DNA from: Rhizobium sp. Leaf371
GTDB lineage: Bacteria; Pseudomonadota; Alphaproteobacteria; Rhizobiales; Rhizobiaceae
Direction of reading: 5' to 3'
Assembly: GCF_001424045.1 (NCBI RefSeq)
Contig: NZ_LMQB01000023.1
Location: 186,001 to 250,000, forward strand
Length of the DNA stretch: 64,000 nt
Below are positions 16,859-26,590 of this stretch, piece by piece. Within the stretch, counting starts at the first letter, position 1, and every line of letters starts with the position of its first letter. The translations under genes and the position numbers were made by a program. The notes under the pieces were generated by a model. That model made no database searches. It saw only the letters and a list, made by a program, of their open reading frames with translations, and was not told the DNA's origin.

Positions 16859-19800
16859 TCAGCCGTTGCGCTTCAACAGTTCCTTGACGAGCGCGTCGGT
16901 GATGCGGCCGTTCGGCTCCTGGCCGATCGATGTCTGGAACGCCTTGATGGCGGTGACCGTCTTGGCGCCGAGCGCCCCGTCCGGCGTGCCGGCATCGAAG
17001 CCGTTATTGTTGAGGATCGCCTGGATGTTGCGGACGGCCTTCTTCATATCGACCGAGGACGTCTTGGTGCCCTTGCCAACCCAGGTATCGGGAACGGTCG
17101 TATCGTTGCCCTTCGGATCGAGCGCGGCGGGCTTCCAGGCGGCGACCTTGGCCTTGGCGGCCGTCATCTGGTCGGGCGACAGTTCCTTTTCGACCTGATC
17201 GCGCTTCTGCGCCGCGTCCGTATCGCCATCGGCAGCCGCGACCGCAAACCATTTGTAGGATTCCACGAGGTCCTTGGCGACGCCATTGCCACGGGCGTAG
17301 AGGATGGCGAGGTTGAACTGGCTGTCGCGCACGCCGAGATCGGCGGCCTTTGCAAACCACATGCTGGCAAGCGTGAAGTCCGGATTGGTCCCGTTGCCGC
17401 TGGCCAGCATGACTGCGAGATTGTGCATGGCATTCGCGTTGCCGCTTTCGGCCGCCTGCTGATAGAGCGCGCGGGCCTTGGCGGGATCGCGGGGAACGCC
17501 GGTGCCCTTTTCGTAAAGGCTGCCGAGGCGATACTGCGCGGGAATCACGCCGGCATCCGCCGCGCGCTGGTACCATTCCGCAGCCTTGGCGAAGTCGGCC
17601 TTGACGCCGCGGCCTTCGGTATAGACCGCGCCGATTTCGAAATAGGCCTTGGGATCACCGGCGCGGGCCGCATCGGCGAGTGCTGCCGGTACGATCTCGG
17701 CGGGGACGTCGATGCTGGTTGCTGCCGCGGGTGCCTCCGTCGAAGAGGCTCCGGGAGTTGAGGCTTCTGCGGCCGGTGCCATCGCCTCAGTCTCGGGCTG
17801 CGCGGTCATGGAGGCTGCGTCCTCCGACGCTTCGCCCTGCGGCTGCAACGAACTGAGCGGCGCGACGCCTTCATCCCTGGCCTCGGGAGCGGCATCGTTC
17901 GTGGGCGCGGCGAGCGCCGGCGCCGTTTCGGAGGCGCCGTTCGGTGACGGCTCGGCTGGTGCTTGTTCGATAGGGGCCTGTTCAGCGGAAGCCGCATCGC
18001 GATCAGCCAGCGTTTCGATGGCGGTGACCGGCGCTGCGGCCTGCTCGTTCTTCATCAGCGTGCTGACGAGCGGATAGGAAAGGATGGCGAGCAGCACGGC
18101 GCCGACGGCCATGAGGATCGGACGACGATGACGGGCAAGAGCGCTCGGAGCCGCCCCCGGACGCGCCGCCGTGCGATTGCCGGTATCGACTTCCTGGGCT
18201 GCCTGCTGGGCCGCGCGCCGGGCTGCCGCGATGAAATCCGACTTGTCGCTTTCGCTTGCGACAGGCGGGCGCACCGCCTGGCCCGCGCGCACGCGCTCCA
18301 GGATTTTCTTGACATCCGGCGTGCCGGAGCCCGGCTCCAGGAGCTGATTGGCGGCATCGGGATTGATGGTCTCAAGCGCATCGATCGACGGCGTCGGGTC
18401 GACGAAGCGGCGCTCGACGGGAGCTGCCTGCTTGGCACGCTTGGCCGAAAAGCGGCTGGTGAGACCGGAGAGAAGGCCGGTGCGCGCAGCAGGCGCATCG
18501 GCGTGGGGGGCGTCGGCCGGCACCAGATCTGCGGGCTCGCGCAACTCGGCAACGCCGAAATGCGGGGCTTCCGCGCCAGCATTTTCGGAGACGCGCGGGT
18601 CGTGGTCGCGAAGGTCCATCGGCATCCGCGCCGACATGTCGGCGGGCATCGCGACGGTGGCGCGCATGGTGCGCGTCAGGTCGGCGTAGCTGTCGTCACC
18701 CTCGTCGCGCTCCAGAAAGGCCGGCGTTTCGGCGCGCGGCATCGGGGCACCCGTGTCGCGGCGACCGAAGGCGGGCGCAGGCTCGTCGCGGAGCGCCGTC
18801 GCCAAGGCGCGCTCCTCGATGCGCTCCAGCTTGTCGGCGATGTGCACGAGCGTTTCGTGCAGGGCTTCGAAGGTGCGGGCGGTGCGCTCGTCGCTGGAGC
18901 GGCTCAGGTCTTCGAGCGTCTTCAGGTCATCGGCAAGCGCCGAGATGGCGGCGATATCGGCGATGGCCGGGGACGCCGACTGCGTCATGCCGTTGCGCGT
19001 ATAGGCTTCCATCACGGCTTCGGCCGCCTGACGGGCCGCTTCGATGATGTATTCGTCGCTGGAGGCGAGATAATCCTCCAGCGCATTCATGCGCCCCTCG
19101 ACCTCTGCGGGCACGGCGGGTGCCGTCTCGCGGGGCTGGCTGATGAGGAAGGAGAGATTGGCGATCTGGTCCTGCAGGCTGCGCAGCACCTCGCCATCGT
19201 CGTAAGGCGCCGCATGGGTCTCGTCGAGACGCTGCGCGATGCCCGACAGCTGGCCTTCGAGCCGCAGGAAGCGATCGTCCGACAGGGGCGCGGGGCCATC
19301 GAGATTGTCGATCCGGCGCGCGAGATCGTCGAAGCGGCGGGCGAGCGTATCGCTGACATCGCCGGTGTCGAGCGCGTCGATCTTGGCGGAGATATCGGCC
19401 AGGTGGCCGGTGAGGTCGGGCTGGGCGGAGGCGCGCTCGGCGCGTTCCATCATGGCGGAGAGATGATCGAGCCGCTCTTCGAGGCGGGCGGCGGCTTCCG
19501 CGGTGACGAGGTCTTCCACACGCGCGGACAGCGCCTCGATGCGCGCGGCAAGGCCGTGATCGGCGGGATAGGCAAGATCTTCGATCTGGCGCGACAGGTC
19601 GACGAGCCGGGTCTCGACGCGGGTGACGCCCGGGCTGTCGGAGGCCGAGGCCGTGCGGCCGCTCGCGACGATCGCGCGGCTGATCTCGTCGAGACGCGCA
19701 TCGAGATCGGCGAACTGTTCCTGGAAGCGTCGGTCGTCCGGCTGCATGTGCCGGCCGATGAGGTCGATCGCCTGGGCAACGGCCACGAGCTTGTCTTCCA

Positions 19801-20761
19801 GCGCGTAAAGCGCCGGGCCGTTGTTCATGGTGCCGAGCTGCGACTTGATCTCATCCAAACGGTAGGCGAGCGCCACGAGTTCGTCGTCGCGGGCGGCATC
19901 GAACACGTTCAGCCGGTCCTCGACGCCGGTCCAGCGGCTCTCCATCCGGCGGACGCTGTCCTCGCGGGCGAGACCGTCGATCATCGCGCGCATCTCGTCG
20001 AGATCGGCCCGCAGGGCGTGGCTCTCGGACGTCGTGGGCTGGCGACCGAGATTGCCGAGCGAGAGCGACAGGCGCTGCAGGTCCTTCCGGATATCCTGCG
20101 CCAGCGCATCGCCCTGGGTGGCGGCAGCCGCGATGCCGTGCATCTCGTTGCGCAGCGACGACATTTCGCGCGAAAGACCCTGCTCGATGTCGCGCTTCAG
20201 GTCCTGGCGAAGGCCGACCAGAGCCGTGGCGATATCGCGGACGGCTGCATCCGGCATGGCGGAGGGTGCGGGCTGTGGAACGGGGCGCGGCGCGGCGCGG
20301 GCAGGCTCGCGGGCGCTCCGCAGGGACGCGTCGTCGTCATAGGCCGGCATGACATTGCGGTCGACAGTGCGCGAGACGGCGGGGCTCGACGGCGGCACCA
20401 GGAAAGGAGCCGGTTCGGAATAGGCAGGTGCATCCGCAGACGGCGCACGGGTCTGGATGCGATGGCGCTCGGTCGCCTTTTCGAGGCGGGTGGCGCTCAG
20501 GGCGCGCTGGCGCTGCAGGATCTCGGAAATGGCGTCGGCCCGGGAGACCGGGCGTTCGGCCGCGGGACCGGCTTCGATACGGGCGGCTTCCGGCGGGCGG
20601 GTTTCGCGCTTGGCCGGCGCGATCAGGCCTTCGATGCGGGCTTCCAGCCCTTCGATCGTGCGGTTCAGGGCTTCCAGCGAGGAGCGCTCGCCGTGGCGAC
20701 CGTCGAGGCGGTCATCGGCCGGGGTGCCCATCCGGGGAGGAGTTGATCGCGATCCGTTCAT
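16859..20761 (-). CDS. podJ: Polar localisation factor PodJ (Sel1 repeats, peptidoglycan-binding)
   Basis: 1300 residues. The cytoplasmic part (about 1-870) is acidic, alanine-rich and largely coiled coil, with many heptad-like stretches (ARIEALSARVEDLV, LDEISRAIV). One membrane helix follows (about 875-900, PILMAVGAVLLAILSYPLV). The periplasmic part has a low-complexity linker (about 910-1025), four Sel1-like repeats (about 1030-1190, e.g. YFEIGAVYTEGRGV) and a C-terminal peptidoglycan-binding domain (about 1239-1300). This is the layout of Caulobacter and Agrobacterium PodJ, which marks the growth or new pole and recruits division proteins. The ATG at 20761 has GAGG before it. A CtrA-like box and a GANTC site lie upstream. 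Confidence 0.85.
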   Translation of the reverse strand: MNGSRSTPPRMGTPADDRLDGRHGERSSLEALNRTIEGLEARIEGLIAPAKRETRPPEAARIEAGPAAERPVSRADAISEILQRQRALSATRLEKATERHRIQTRAPSADAPAYSEPAPFLVPPSSPAVSRTVDRNVMPAYDDDASLRSAREPARAAPRPVPQPAPSAMPDAAVRDIATALVGLRQDLKRDIEQGLSREMSSLRNEMHGIAAAATQGDALAQDIRKDLQRLSLSLGNLGRQPTTSESHALRADLDEMRAMIDGLAREDSVRRMESRWTGVEDRLNVFDAARDDELVALAYRLDEIKSQLGTMNNGPALYALEDKLVAVAQAIDLIGRHMQPDDRRFQEQFADLDARLDEISRAIVASGRTASASDSPGVTRVETRLVDLSRQIEDLAYPADHGLAARIEALSARVEDLVTAEAAARLEERLDHLSAMMERAERASAQPDLTGHLADISAKIDALDTGDVSDTLARRFDDLARRIDNLDGPAPLSDDRFLRLEGQLSGIAQRLDETHAAPYDDGEVLRSLQDQIANLSFLISQPRETAPAVPAEVEGRMNALEDYLASSDEYIIEAARQAAEAVMEAYTRNGMTQSASPAIADIAAISALADDLKTLEDLSRSSDERTARTFEALHETLVHIADKLERIEERALATALRDEPAPAFGRRDTGAPMPRAETPAFLERDEGDDSYADLTRTMRATVAMPADMSARMPMDLRDHDPRVSENAGAEAPHFGVAELREPADLVPADAPHADAPAARTGLLSGLTSRFSAKRAKQAAPVERRFVDPTPSIDALETINPDAANQLLEPGSGTPDVKKILERVRAGQAVRPPVASESDKSDFIAAARRAAQQAAQEVDTGNRTAARPGAAPSALARHRRPILMAVGAVLLAILSYPLVSTLMKNEQAAAPVTAIETLADRDAASAEQAPIEQAPAEPSPNGASETAPALAAPTNDAAPEARDEGVAPLSSLQPQGEASEDAASMTAQPETEAMAPAAEASTPGASSTEAPAAATSIDVPAEIVPAALADAARAGDPKAYFEIGAVYTEGRGVKADFAKAAEWYQRAADAGVIPAQYRLGSLYEKGTGVPRDPAKARALYQQAAESGNANAMHNLAVMLASGNGTNPDFTLASMWFAKAADLGVRDSQFNLAILYARGNGVAKDLVESYKWFAVAAADGDTDAAQKRDQVEKELSPDQMTAAKAKVAAWKPAALDPKGNDTTVPDTWVGKGTKTSSVDMKKAVRNIQAILNNNGFDAGTPDGALGAKTVTAIKAFQTSIGQEPNGRITDALVKELLKRNG

Positions 20762-21101
20762 GTGTGCTTTCGCCTCTTGCCTGGCATTCCCCGAACGCGG
20801 CCGAAGGGTCAGGCCCCTTGAGCCGGTGGACAAGGCTGCGGACGACTCAGAACGGAACAAGCAGCATTGACCTCTCGCGCCACTTTCACGGAACGTGGTA
20901 AACAAGCCGTTAACCTCTGACCCGATTTCCGGAGTGAGCCGCAAAAAGGTTAGCGTCTACCAACGTTACGGGATCGGTTATCGTCCGATTTCTCGGCCAA
21001 AATATCAGGGCCGTTAAATTTGACGTTTACGCGCACGTCAGTTTTTAATAGAGTGCCCTCATGAATGGCCTTTATGAGGTCCGCAGGGAGGAAGACAGTC
21101 G
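20762..21101. promoter_or_regulatory. Divergent promoter region podJ / beta-oxidation operon
   Basis: 340 bp. Toward podJ it holds a CtrA-like box TAAA-N7-TTAAC (20899-20914) and one GANTC site (GACTC, 20844-20848). Toward the fad operon it holds the palindrome TGACGT-N8-ACGTCA (21021-21040) and a GGGAGGA ribosome site. No further gene is supported. Confidence 0.55.
21021..21040 (+). promoter_or_regulatory. Palindromic operator of the beta-oxidation operon
   Basis: Perfect inverted repeat TGACGT-TTACGCGC-ACGTCA, 61 bp before the acyl-CoA dehydrogenase start. Its 3' part recurs before the nitronate monooxygenase-like gene (62258-62275) with 16 of 18 bases the same. ACGT-containing palindromes of this type are known for MerR-family regulators of acyl-CoA and branched-chain degradation (LiuR type), so this is a candidate repressor site. 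Confidence 0.55.
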
Positions 21102-22898
21102 ATGCCCATCTACAAGGCTCCGGTCGAGGATACGCTTTTCATTCTCAACGACGTGCTCGGCATCGAGCGCTACAATAACCTCCCCGGCTTCTCGGACGTG
21201 ACGCCGGACATGCTGGACGCCATTGCCGGCGAAGCGGCCAAGCTTGCCGAGGAAGTACTGTTTCCGCTGAACCTCTCGGGCGACCAGGAAGGCTGTGTCC
21301 GCCATCCCGACGGCTCGGTCACCACGCCCAAAGGCTTCAAGCACGCCTATGATCTCTACCGCGAAAGCGGCTGGCTGGGCTTGGCCGCGCCTGAAGAATT
21401 CGGCGGCCAGGGCCTGCCCTATACGCTCCATACGGCCATCGGCGAATATATGTCCTCGGCCAACATGTCGCTCATCATGTATCCGGGCCTGACGCAGGGC
21501 GCCATCGCCGCCATCATCGAGCATGGCACGGACGAGCAGCGGGCCACCTATCTGCCGAAGATGATCGCCGGCGACTGGACGGGAACGATGAACCTGACGG
21601 AGCCGCATTGCGGCACTGATCTCGGGCTTCTGCGCACCAAGGCCGTGCCGCAGGCAGATGGCAGCTACAAGATTTCCGGCCAGAAGATCTTCATCTCCGC
21701 CGGCGAACACGACCTCGCGGACAACATCATCCATCTCGTTCTCGCCCGCATCGAAGGTGCGCCCGAGGGAATCAAGGGCATCTCGCTCTTCATCGTCCCA
21801 AAATTCCTTGTGGGAACAGACGGCACGCCCGGCGCGCGCAACGGCGCGACCTGTGGCGCCATCGAGCACAAGATGGGCATCCACGGCAATTCGACCTGCG
21901 TCATGAACTATGACGACGCGACGGGCTACCTGATCGGCGCCGCCAACCGCGGCCTGAACGCCATGTTCGTGATGATGAACGAAGCCCGTCTCGGCGTCGG
22001 CCTGCAGGGTCTCTCCGTCTCGGAAGTCGCCTACCAGAATGCCGTCGCCTATGCGCGCGAGCGCCTTCAGGGCCGCTCGCTGTCGGGCATCAAGGCGCCG
22101 GACAAGAAGGCCGATCCGCTGATCGTCCACCCCGACATTCGTCGCGTGCTGATGACGATCCGCGCCTTCAACGAGGCAAGCCGAGCGTTCACGCTGTGGA
22201 CCGCGCTGAAGTCGGACATTGCGCATCGCTCGCAGGACGAGGCGGAACGCCAGACGGCGGACGATCTGCTCGGCCTCGTGACGCCCATCCTGAAAGGCGT
22301 GCTGACGGATCGCGGCTTCGACCATGCCGTCATGGCGCAGCAGGTCTATGGCGGGCACGGCTATATCGAAGAGCACGGCATGAGCCAGTATGTGCGCGAT
22401 GCGCGTATCGCCATGATCTACGAGGGCGCAAACGGTATCCAGGCGCTCGACCTCGTCGGCCGCAAGCTTGGCCTGAACGGCGGACGCGCCATCATGACGC
22501 TGTTCAAGGAAATCGGCGACTTCTGCGACGAGAACCGCAGCGACGAGCAGATGACCGCCTACACCAAGGCGCTCAAGAAGAGCCTCAACGACCTGCAGTC
22601 GGCCTCCATGTGGTTCATGTCCAACGCGATGGCGAAGCCCGACAATGCCGGCGCCGGCTCGACCGACTTCATGCACCTCAGCGGCCTCGTCATCCTCGGC
22701 TATATGTGGGCGAAGATGGCGAAAACGGCACAGGGCCTCCTGGCTTCGGGTGCCGGCGACCGCGAGGCCTACCTGAAGAACAAGCTGGTGACGGCGACGT
22801 TCTACATGGACCGCATCCTGCCCGAGACGGCTCTGCGCCGCTCGCGCATCGAGGCGGGATCGGATACGCTGATGGCGCTCGACGCCGCTGCATTCTGA
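21102..22898 (+). CDS. Acyl-CoA dehydrogenase with C-terminal extension (FadE-type)
   Basis: 598-residue FAD enzyme for the first step of fatty-acid beta-oxidation (acyl-CoA to trans-2-enoyl-CoA). It shows the acyl-CoA dehydrogenase N, M and catalytic domains: [17 protein letters not shown], the FAD/substrate segment [41 protein letters not shown] and [17 protein letters not shown] with the likely catalytic glutamate. The C-terminal helical AcdC-type domain (about 470-598) makes it longer than classic ~380-residue enzymes. First gene of an operon with a thiolase and FadB-like protein, behind a palindromic operator. Confidence 0.94.
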   Translation: MPIYKAPVEDTLFILNDVLGIERYNNLPGFSDVTPDMLDAIAGEAAKLAEEVLFPLNLSGDQEGCVRHPDGSVTTPKGFKHAYDLYRESGWLGLAAPEEFGGQGLPYTLHTAIGEYMSSANMSLIMYPGLTQGAIAAIIEHGTDEQRATYLPKMIAGDWTGTMNLTEPHCGTDLGLLRTKAVPQADGSYKISGQKIFISAGEHDLADNIIHLVLARIEGAPEGIKGISLFIVPKFLVGTDGTPGARNGATCGAIEHKMGIHGNSTCVMNYDDATGYLIGAANRGLNAMFVMMNEARLGVGLQGLSVSEVAYQNAVAYARERLQGRSLSGIKAPDKKADPLIVHPDIRRVLMTIRAFNEASRAFTLWTALKSDIAHRSQDEAERQTADDLLGLVTPILKGVLTDRGFDHAVMAQQVYGGHGYIEEHGMSQYVRDARIAMIYEGANGIQALDLVGRKLGLNGGRAIMTLFKEIGDFCDENRSDEQMTAYTKALKKSLNDLQSASMWFMSNAMAKPDNAGAGSTDFMHLSGLVILGYMWAKMAKTAQGLLASGAGDREAYLKNKLVTATFYMDRILPETALRRSRIEAGSDTLMALDAAAF

Positions 22899-22974
22899 TA
22901 CGCTGCCGCAACCTCACATTTCATTGCCTCGACGAAGACATCGACGGCTTCGGGCCGACTGGGAGAACGGGATC

Positions 22975-24183
22975 ATGACTGACGTATTCATTTACGACCA
23001 TGTGCGCACGCCACGGGGTCGCGGCAAGAAGGACGGTGCCCTGCATGAGGTGCCGACGCCGCGCCTTGCCGCCCGCATGCTGGAGGCGCTGCGCGATCGC
23101 AACGGCATCGACACCAGCACCGTCGACGACATCATCATGGGTTGCGTCGATCCGGTGTACGAAGCCGGTGCCGTCATCCCCAAGGCTGCGGCCTTCGAAG
23201 CGGGCTATTCGACCCGGGCGCCCGGGATGCAGATCTCGCGTTTCTGCGCGTCCGGTCTCGATGCCGTCAATCTCGCCGCCGGCAAGATCTCGCAAGGCGC
23301 GGACGACATCGTCATCGCCGGCGGGGTCGAGAGCATGTCGCGCGTCGGCATGGGCATGTCGGGCGGCGCCTGGTACATGGACCCGTCCGTTAATTTCCCC
23401 GGCTATTTCATGCCGCAGGGCGTTTCCGCCGATCTGATCGCAACGAAATACGGTTTCTCGCGCGACGATGTCGATGCCTATGCCGTCGAGAGCCAGCGCC
23501 GCGCCGGTGTCGCATGGGAGAAGGGTTACTTCGACCGGTCCGTCGTTCCGGTGAAGGACCAGAACGGTATCGTCATCCTCGCCAAGGACGAGCATATGCG
23601 TCCGACGACGACGATGCAGAACCTGGCAGGGCTCAATCCCTCCTTCCAGATGCCCGGAGAGATGGGCGGCTTCGAAGCCGTCGGCATCCAGGCGCATCCG
23701 GAAATCGAGAAGATCAACTATGTCCACCATGCCGGCAACTCCTCGGGCATCGTGGATGGCGCCGGCCTCGTCCTGCTCGGCTCCAAAGCCGGCGGCGACA
23801 GCATGGGCGCCAAGCCCCGCGCGCGCATCAAGGCCTTCGCGAATATCGGTTCCGACCCGGCACTGATGCTGACCGGCCCCGTGGACGTGACGGAAAAGCT
23901 CCTGAAGCGGGCCGGCATGAGCATCGGCGATATCGACCTGTTCGAGCTGAACGAGGCCTTTGCCGCCGTCGTGCTGCGCTACATGCAGGCCTTCGACATT
24001 TCGCACGACACGATCAACGTCAACGGCGGCGCGATCGCGCTCGGCCACCCGCTTGGCGCGACCGGCGCAATGATCCTCGGTACGGTGCTCGACGAACTGG
24101 AGCGCCGCGACCTCAACACAGCCCTCGTCACGCTCTGCATCGGCGCGGGCATGGGCACCGCCACGATCATCGAACGCGTCTGA
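22975..24183 (+). CDS. Acetyl-CoA C-acyltransferase (thiolase, FadA-type)
   Basis: 402-residue thiolase that cleaves 3-ketoacyl-CoA with CoA in the last step of beta-oxidation. The nucleophile is C91 ([11 protein letters not shown]); the second histidine lies in [15 protein letters not shown] and the second cysteine in LCIGAGMG. The ATG at 22975 has GGGAGA upstream and removes a spurious 17-residue extension. It sits 76 bp after the acyl-CoA dehydrogenase and 13 bp before the FadB-like gene, consistent with cotranscription. Confidence 0.95.
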   Translation: MTDVFIYDHVRTPRGRGKKDGALHEVPTPRLAARMLEALRDRNGIDTSTVDDIIMGCVDPVYEAGAVIPKAAAFEAGYSTRAPGMQISRFCASGLDAVNLAAGKISQGADDIVIAGGVESMSRVGMGMSGGAWYMDPSVNFPGYFMPQGVSADLIATKYGFSRDDVDAYAVESQRRAGVAWEKGYFDRSVVPVKDQNGIVILAKDEHMRPTTTMQNLAGLNPSFQMPGEMGGFEAVGIQAHPEIEKINYVHHAGNSSGIVDGAGLVLLGSKAGGDSMGAKPRARIKAFANIGSDPALMLTGPVDVTEKLLKRAGMSIGDIDLFELNEAFAAVVLRYMQAFDISHDTINVNGGAIALGHPLGATGAMILGTVLDELERRDLNTALVTLCIGAGMGTATIIERV

Positions 24184-24196
24184 GGGGGAGACAATC

Positions 24197-26410
24197 ATGA
24201 CTTACACCAATTTCACCATCGAAACGGACGCCGACGGCATTGCTCTCGTCACCTGGAACATGCCCGACAAGTCGATGAACGTCTTTACCCCCGACGTCCT
24301 CAGGGAACTCACTGCCGTCAACGCGGAGATCGTCAAGGACGAGGCCGTGAAGGGCGTCGTCTTCACCTCGGGCAAGTCGGCCTTTTCGGGCGGCGCCGAT
24401 CTCTCGATGATCAAAGGCATGTTCACCTTTCAGGCGGAAGAGAGAAAGAAGGACCCCGACGCGGCGGCCCGGAAGCTGTTCGACCTCTGCGGCGAGATGT
24501 CCGGCCTGTTCCGCACGATCGAAACCTCGGGCAAGCCATGGGTTGCTGCCATCAATGGCACCTGCATGGGCGGTGCCTTCGAGCTGGCACTCGCCTGCCA
24601 CGGTCGCGTCGCGTCCAATTCCAAGGCGGTGAAGATCGCCCTGCCCGAGGTCAAGGTCGGGATCTTTCCCGGCGCCGGCGGCACGCAGCGTGTGCCGCGC
24701 CTGACGAATGCGCAGGATGCGCTGCAGATGATGACGACCGGGCAGACGCTGACACCGCAACGTGCCAAGGCGATGGGCCTGGTGCACGAGCTTGCGGACC
24801 CGCAGGCGCTGATCGATGCCGCCAAAGCGATGATCAAGAACGGATTGAAGCCGGTCCAACCCTGGGACGAAAAAGGCTTCAAGGCGCCGGGCGGCTCCAT
24901 CTGGAGCCCGGCGGGTGCGCAGCTCTGGCCTGCGGCCTCCGGCATTCTGCGCCGCGAGACCTCCGGCAACTACCCAGGCGCGCTCGCCATCGTGAAATGC
25001 GTCTATGAAGGCCTCCAGGTTCCCTTCGACACGGGCCTGAGGATCGAGCAGCGCTACTTCACGCAGATCCTGCAGACCACCGAGGCCTTCTCGATGATCC
25101 GCTCGCTGTTCATTTCCACGCAGGAACTCGGCAAGGGCGCACGCCGGCCGATCGGCGTTCCGAAAGCGGATTTCAAGCATGTGGGTGTCGTCGGCGCAGG
25201 GTTCATGGGCGCCTCCATCGCCTATGTCACGGCCGCTGCCGGCATTCCCGTCACGCTGATCGACCGCGATATCGAAGCGGCCACCAAGGGCAAGGCGCAT
25301 TCCGAAGGTCTCGTGAAGGACGGCGTGGCCAAGGGCCGGATGACGCAGGAAAAGGGCGAGCAGCTTCTGGCGCTGATCACCCCGTCGGCCGATTACGCGG
25401 ACCTGAAGACCGCCGACTTCGTGGTCGAGGCCGTGTTCGAAGACCGCAAGGTCAAGAAGGACGTGATCGAAGCCGTCGAAGCCGTGCTGTCGCCCGATGC
25501 GATCTTCGCATCCAACACCTCGACGCTGCCGATCACAGGTCTGGCCGGCAATTCCAAGCGTCCCGCCCAGTTCATCGGCGTCCACTTCTTCTCGCCGGTC
25601 GAGAAGATGATGCTGACCGAGGTCATTCTGGGCAAGGAAACCGGCGATGCGGCGCTTGCCCGGGCACTCGATTACGTCGCGGCGATCAAGAAGACCCCAA
25701 TCGTCGTCAACGACACGCGCGGCTTCTACGTCAACCGCTGCGTCTTCCGCTATATCCACGAAGCCTATGACATGCTGATCGAAGGCGTTCCGGCCGTGAT
25801 GATCGAGAACGTTGCCAAGATGGCCGGCATGCCGGTCGGCCCGCTGTCGCTCAACGACGAGGTGGCGATCGACCTGTCGCAGAAGATCCTGAAGGCGACC
25901 GTTGCCGATCTCGGCGAGCAGGCCGTCGATCCGGCGCATCTGTCGCTCGTCAACAAACTGGTCGACGATCTCGACCGGCGCGGACGCAAGAACGGCAGAG
26001 GTTTTTACGATTATCCCGCAAAGCCGGCAAAGAAGCACATCTGGGCCGGGCTGAAGGATCTCTATCCGCAGAAGCCGGCGGACGGTATCGACGTGCAGAC
26101 ACTGAAAGACCGCTTCCTCGTGACCATCGCGCTCGAAGCCGCTCGTACCGTCGAAGAAGGCATCGTCACCGATCCGCGGGAAGCCGATGTCGGCTCCATC
26201 CTCGGCTTCGGCTTTGCGCCCTATACCGGGGGAACGCTGTCCTACATCGACGGCATGGGCGCCAAAGCCTTCGTCGCGCTCTGCGAAAAGCTTGCCGCAA
26301 ACTATGGCGACCACTTCGCGCCCACAGCCCTGCTCAAGGACATGGCGGCCAAGGGCGAGACGTTCTACGGCCGCTTCGATCCCTATGTGAAGATCGCGGC
26401 GGCAGCCTGA
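24197..26410 (+). CDS. Enoyl-CoA hydratase / 3-hydroxyacyl-CoA dehydrogenase (FadB/FadJ-type)
   Basis: 737-residue bifunctional beta-oxidation enzyme. The N-terminal crotonase domain (about 1-200) has GKSAFSGGADLSMI and the oxyanion segment INGTCMGGAFELALAC, with the catalytic glutamate region PEVKVGIFPGAGGTQRV. The NAD-binding domain begins near 330 (VVGAGFMGASIA) and is followed by the 3HCDH C-terminal domain. It hydrates enoyl-CoA and oxidises the product, passing it to the thiolase encoded 13 bp upstream. Two hairpins after the stop end the operon. Confidence 0.95.
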   Translation: MTYTNFTIETDADGIALVTWNMPDKSMNVFTPDVLRELTAVNAEIVKDEAVKGVVFTSGKSAFSGGADLSMIKGMFTFQAEERKKDPDAAARKLFDLCGEMSGLFRTIETSGKPWVAAINGTCMGGAFELALACHGRVASNSKAVKIALPEVKVGIFPGAGGTQRVPRLTNAQDALQMMTTGQTLTPQRAKAMGLVHELADPQALIDAAKAMIKNGLKPVQPWDEKGFKAPGGSIWSPAGAQLWPAASGILRRETSGNYPGALAIVKCVYEGLQVPFDTGLRIEQRYFTQILQTTEAFSMIRSLFISTQELGKGARRPIGVPKADFKHVGVVGAGFMGASIAYVTAAAGIPVTLIDRDIEAATKGKAHSEGLVKDGVAKGRMTQEKGEQLLALITPSADYADLKTADFVVEAVFEDRKVKKDVIEAVEAVLSPDAIFASNTSTLPITGLAGNSKRPAQFIGVHFFSPVEKMMLTEVILGKETGDAALARALDYVAAIKKTPIVVNDTRGFYVNRCVFRYIHEAYDMLIEGVPAVMIENVAKMAGMPVGPLSLNDEVAIDLSQKILKATVADLGEQAVDPAHLSLVNKLVDDLDRRGRKNGRGFYDYPAKPAKKHIWAGLKDLYPQKPADGIDVQTLKDRFLVTIALEAARTVEEGIVTDPREADVGSILGFGFAPYTGGTLSYIDGMGAKAFVALCEKLAANYGDHFAPTALLKDMAAKGETFYGRFDPYVKIAAAA

Positions 26411-26452
26411 TCGGGCTGACAGCGACCCTTCGCATCGCTCGCAACGCTATCG

Positions 26453-26485
26453 AACCCCAGGCATCATTACCTGGGGTTTCATCGT
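26453..26485 (+). terminator. Hairpin after the beta-oxidation operon
   Basis: Stem AACCCCAGG (26453-26461) with CCTGGGGTT (26470-26478), 8-nt loop, followed by T-rich TTCATCGTTT. It lies 43 bp after the fadB-like stop and is a likely intrinsic terminator. Confidence 0.6.
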
Positions 26486-26528
26486 TTCGCTGCCTGCGCC
26501 GCCGACGCCTCCCAACACCCGACCGCAT

Positions 26529-26564
26529 GAAAAAGCCGGCGCATCACCTGCGCCGGCTTTTCCG
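26529..26564. terminator. Strong bidirectional terminator hairpin
   Basis: Perfect 13-bp stem AAAAGCCGGCGCA (26531-26543) with TGCGCCGGCTTTT (26549-26561). An A run before it and a T run after it let it act on both strands: it ends the beta-oxidation operon and the convergent Tim44-like gene. Confidence 0.82.
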
Positions 26565-26590
26565 TTATTCAGTTATTCAGTCGATCAGTT

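Noticed and set aside
17963-20746. A 927-codon open frame antisense to podJ
   Set aside because: It is the mirror of a GC-rich coding sequence; it has no recognisable domain, while podJ on the other strand has clear Sel1 and peptidoglycan-binding domains.
24167-26314. Long antisense frame opposite the fadB-like gene
   Set aside because: No domain; the real gene has complete crotonase and 3HCDH motifs.
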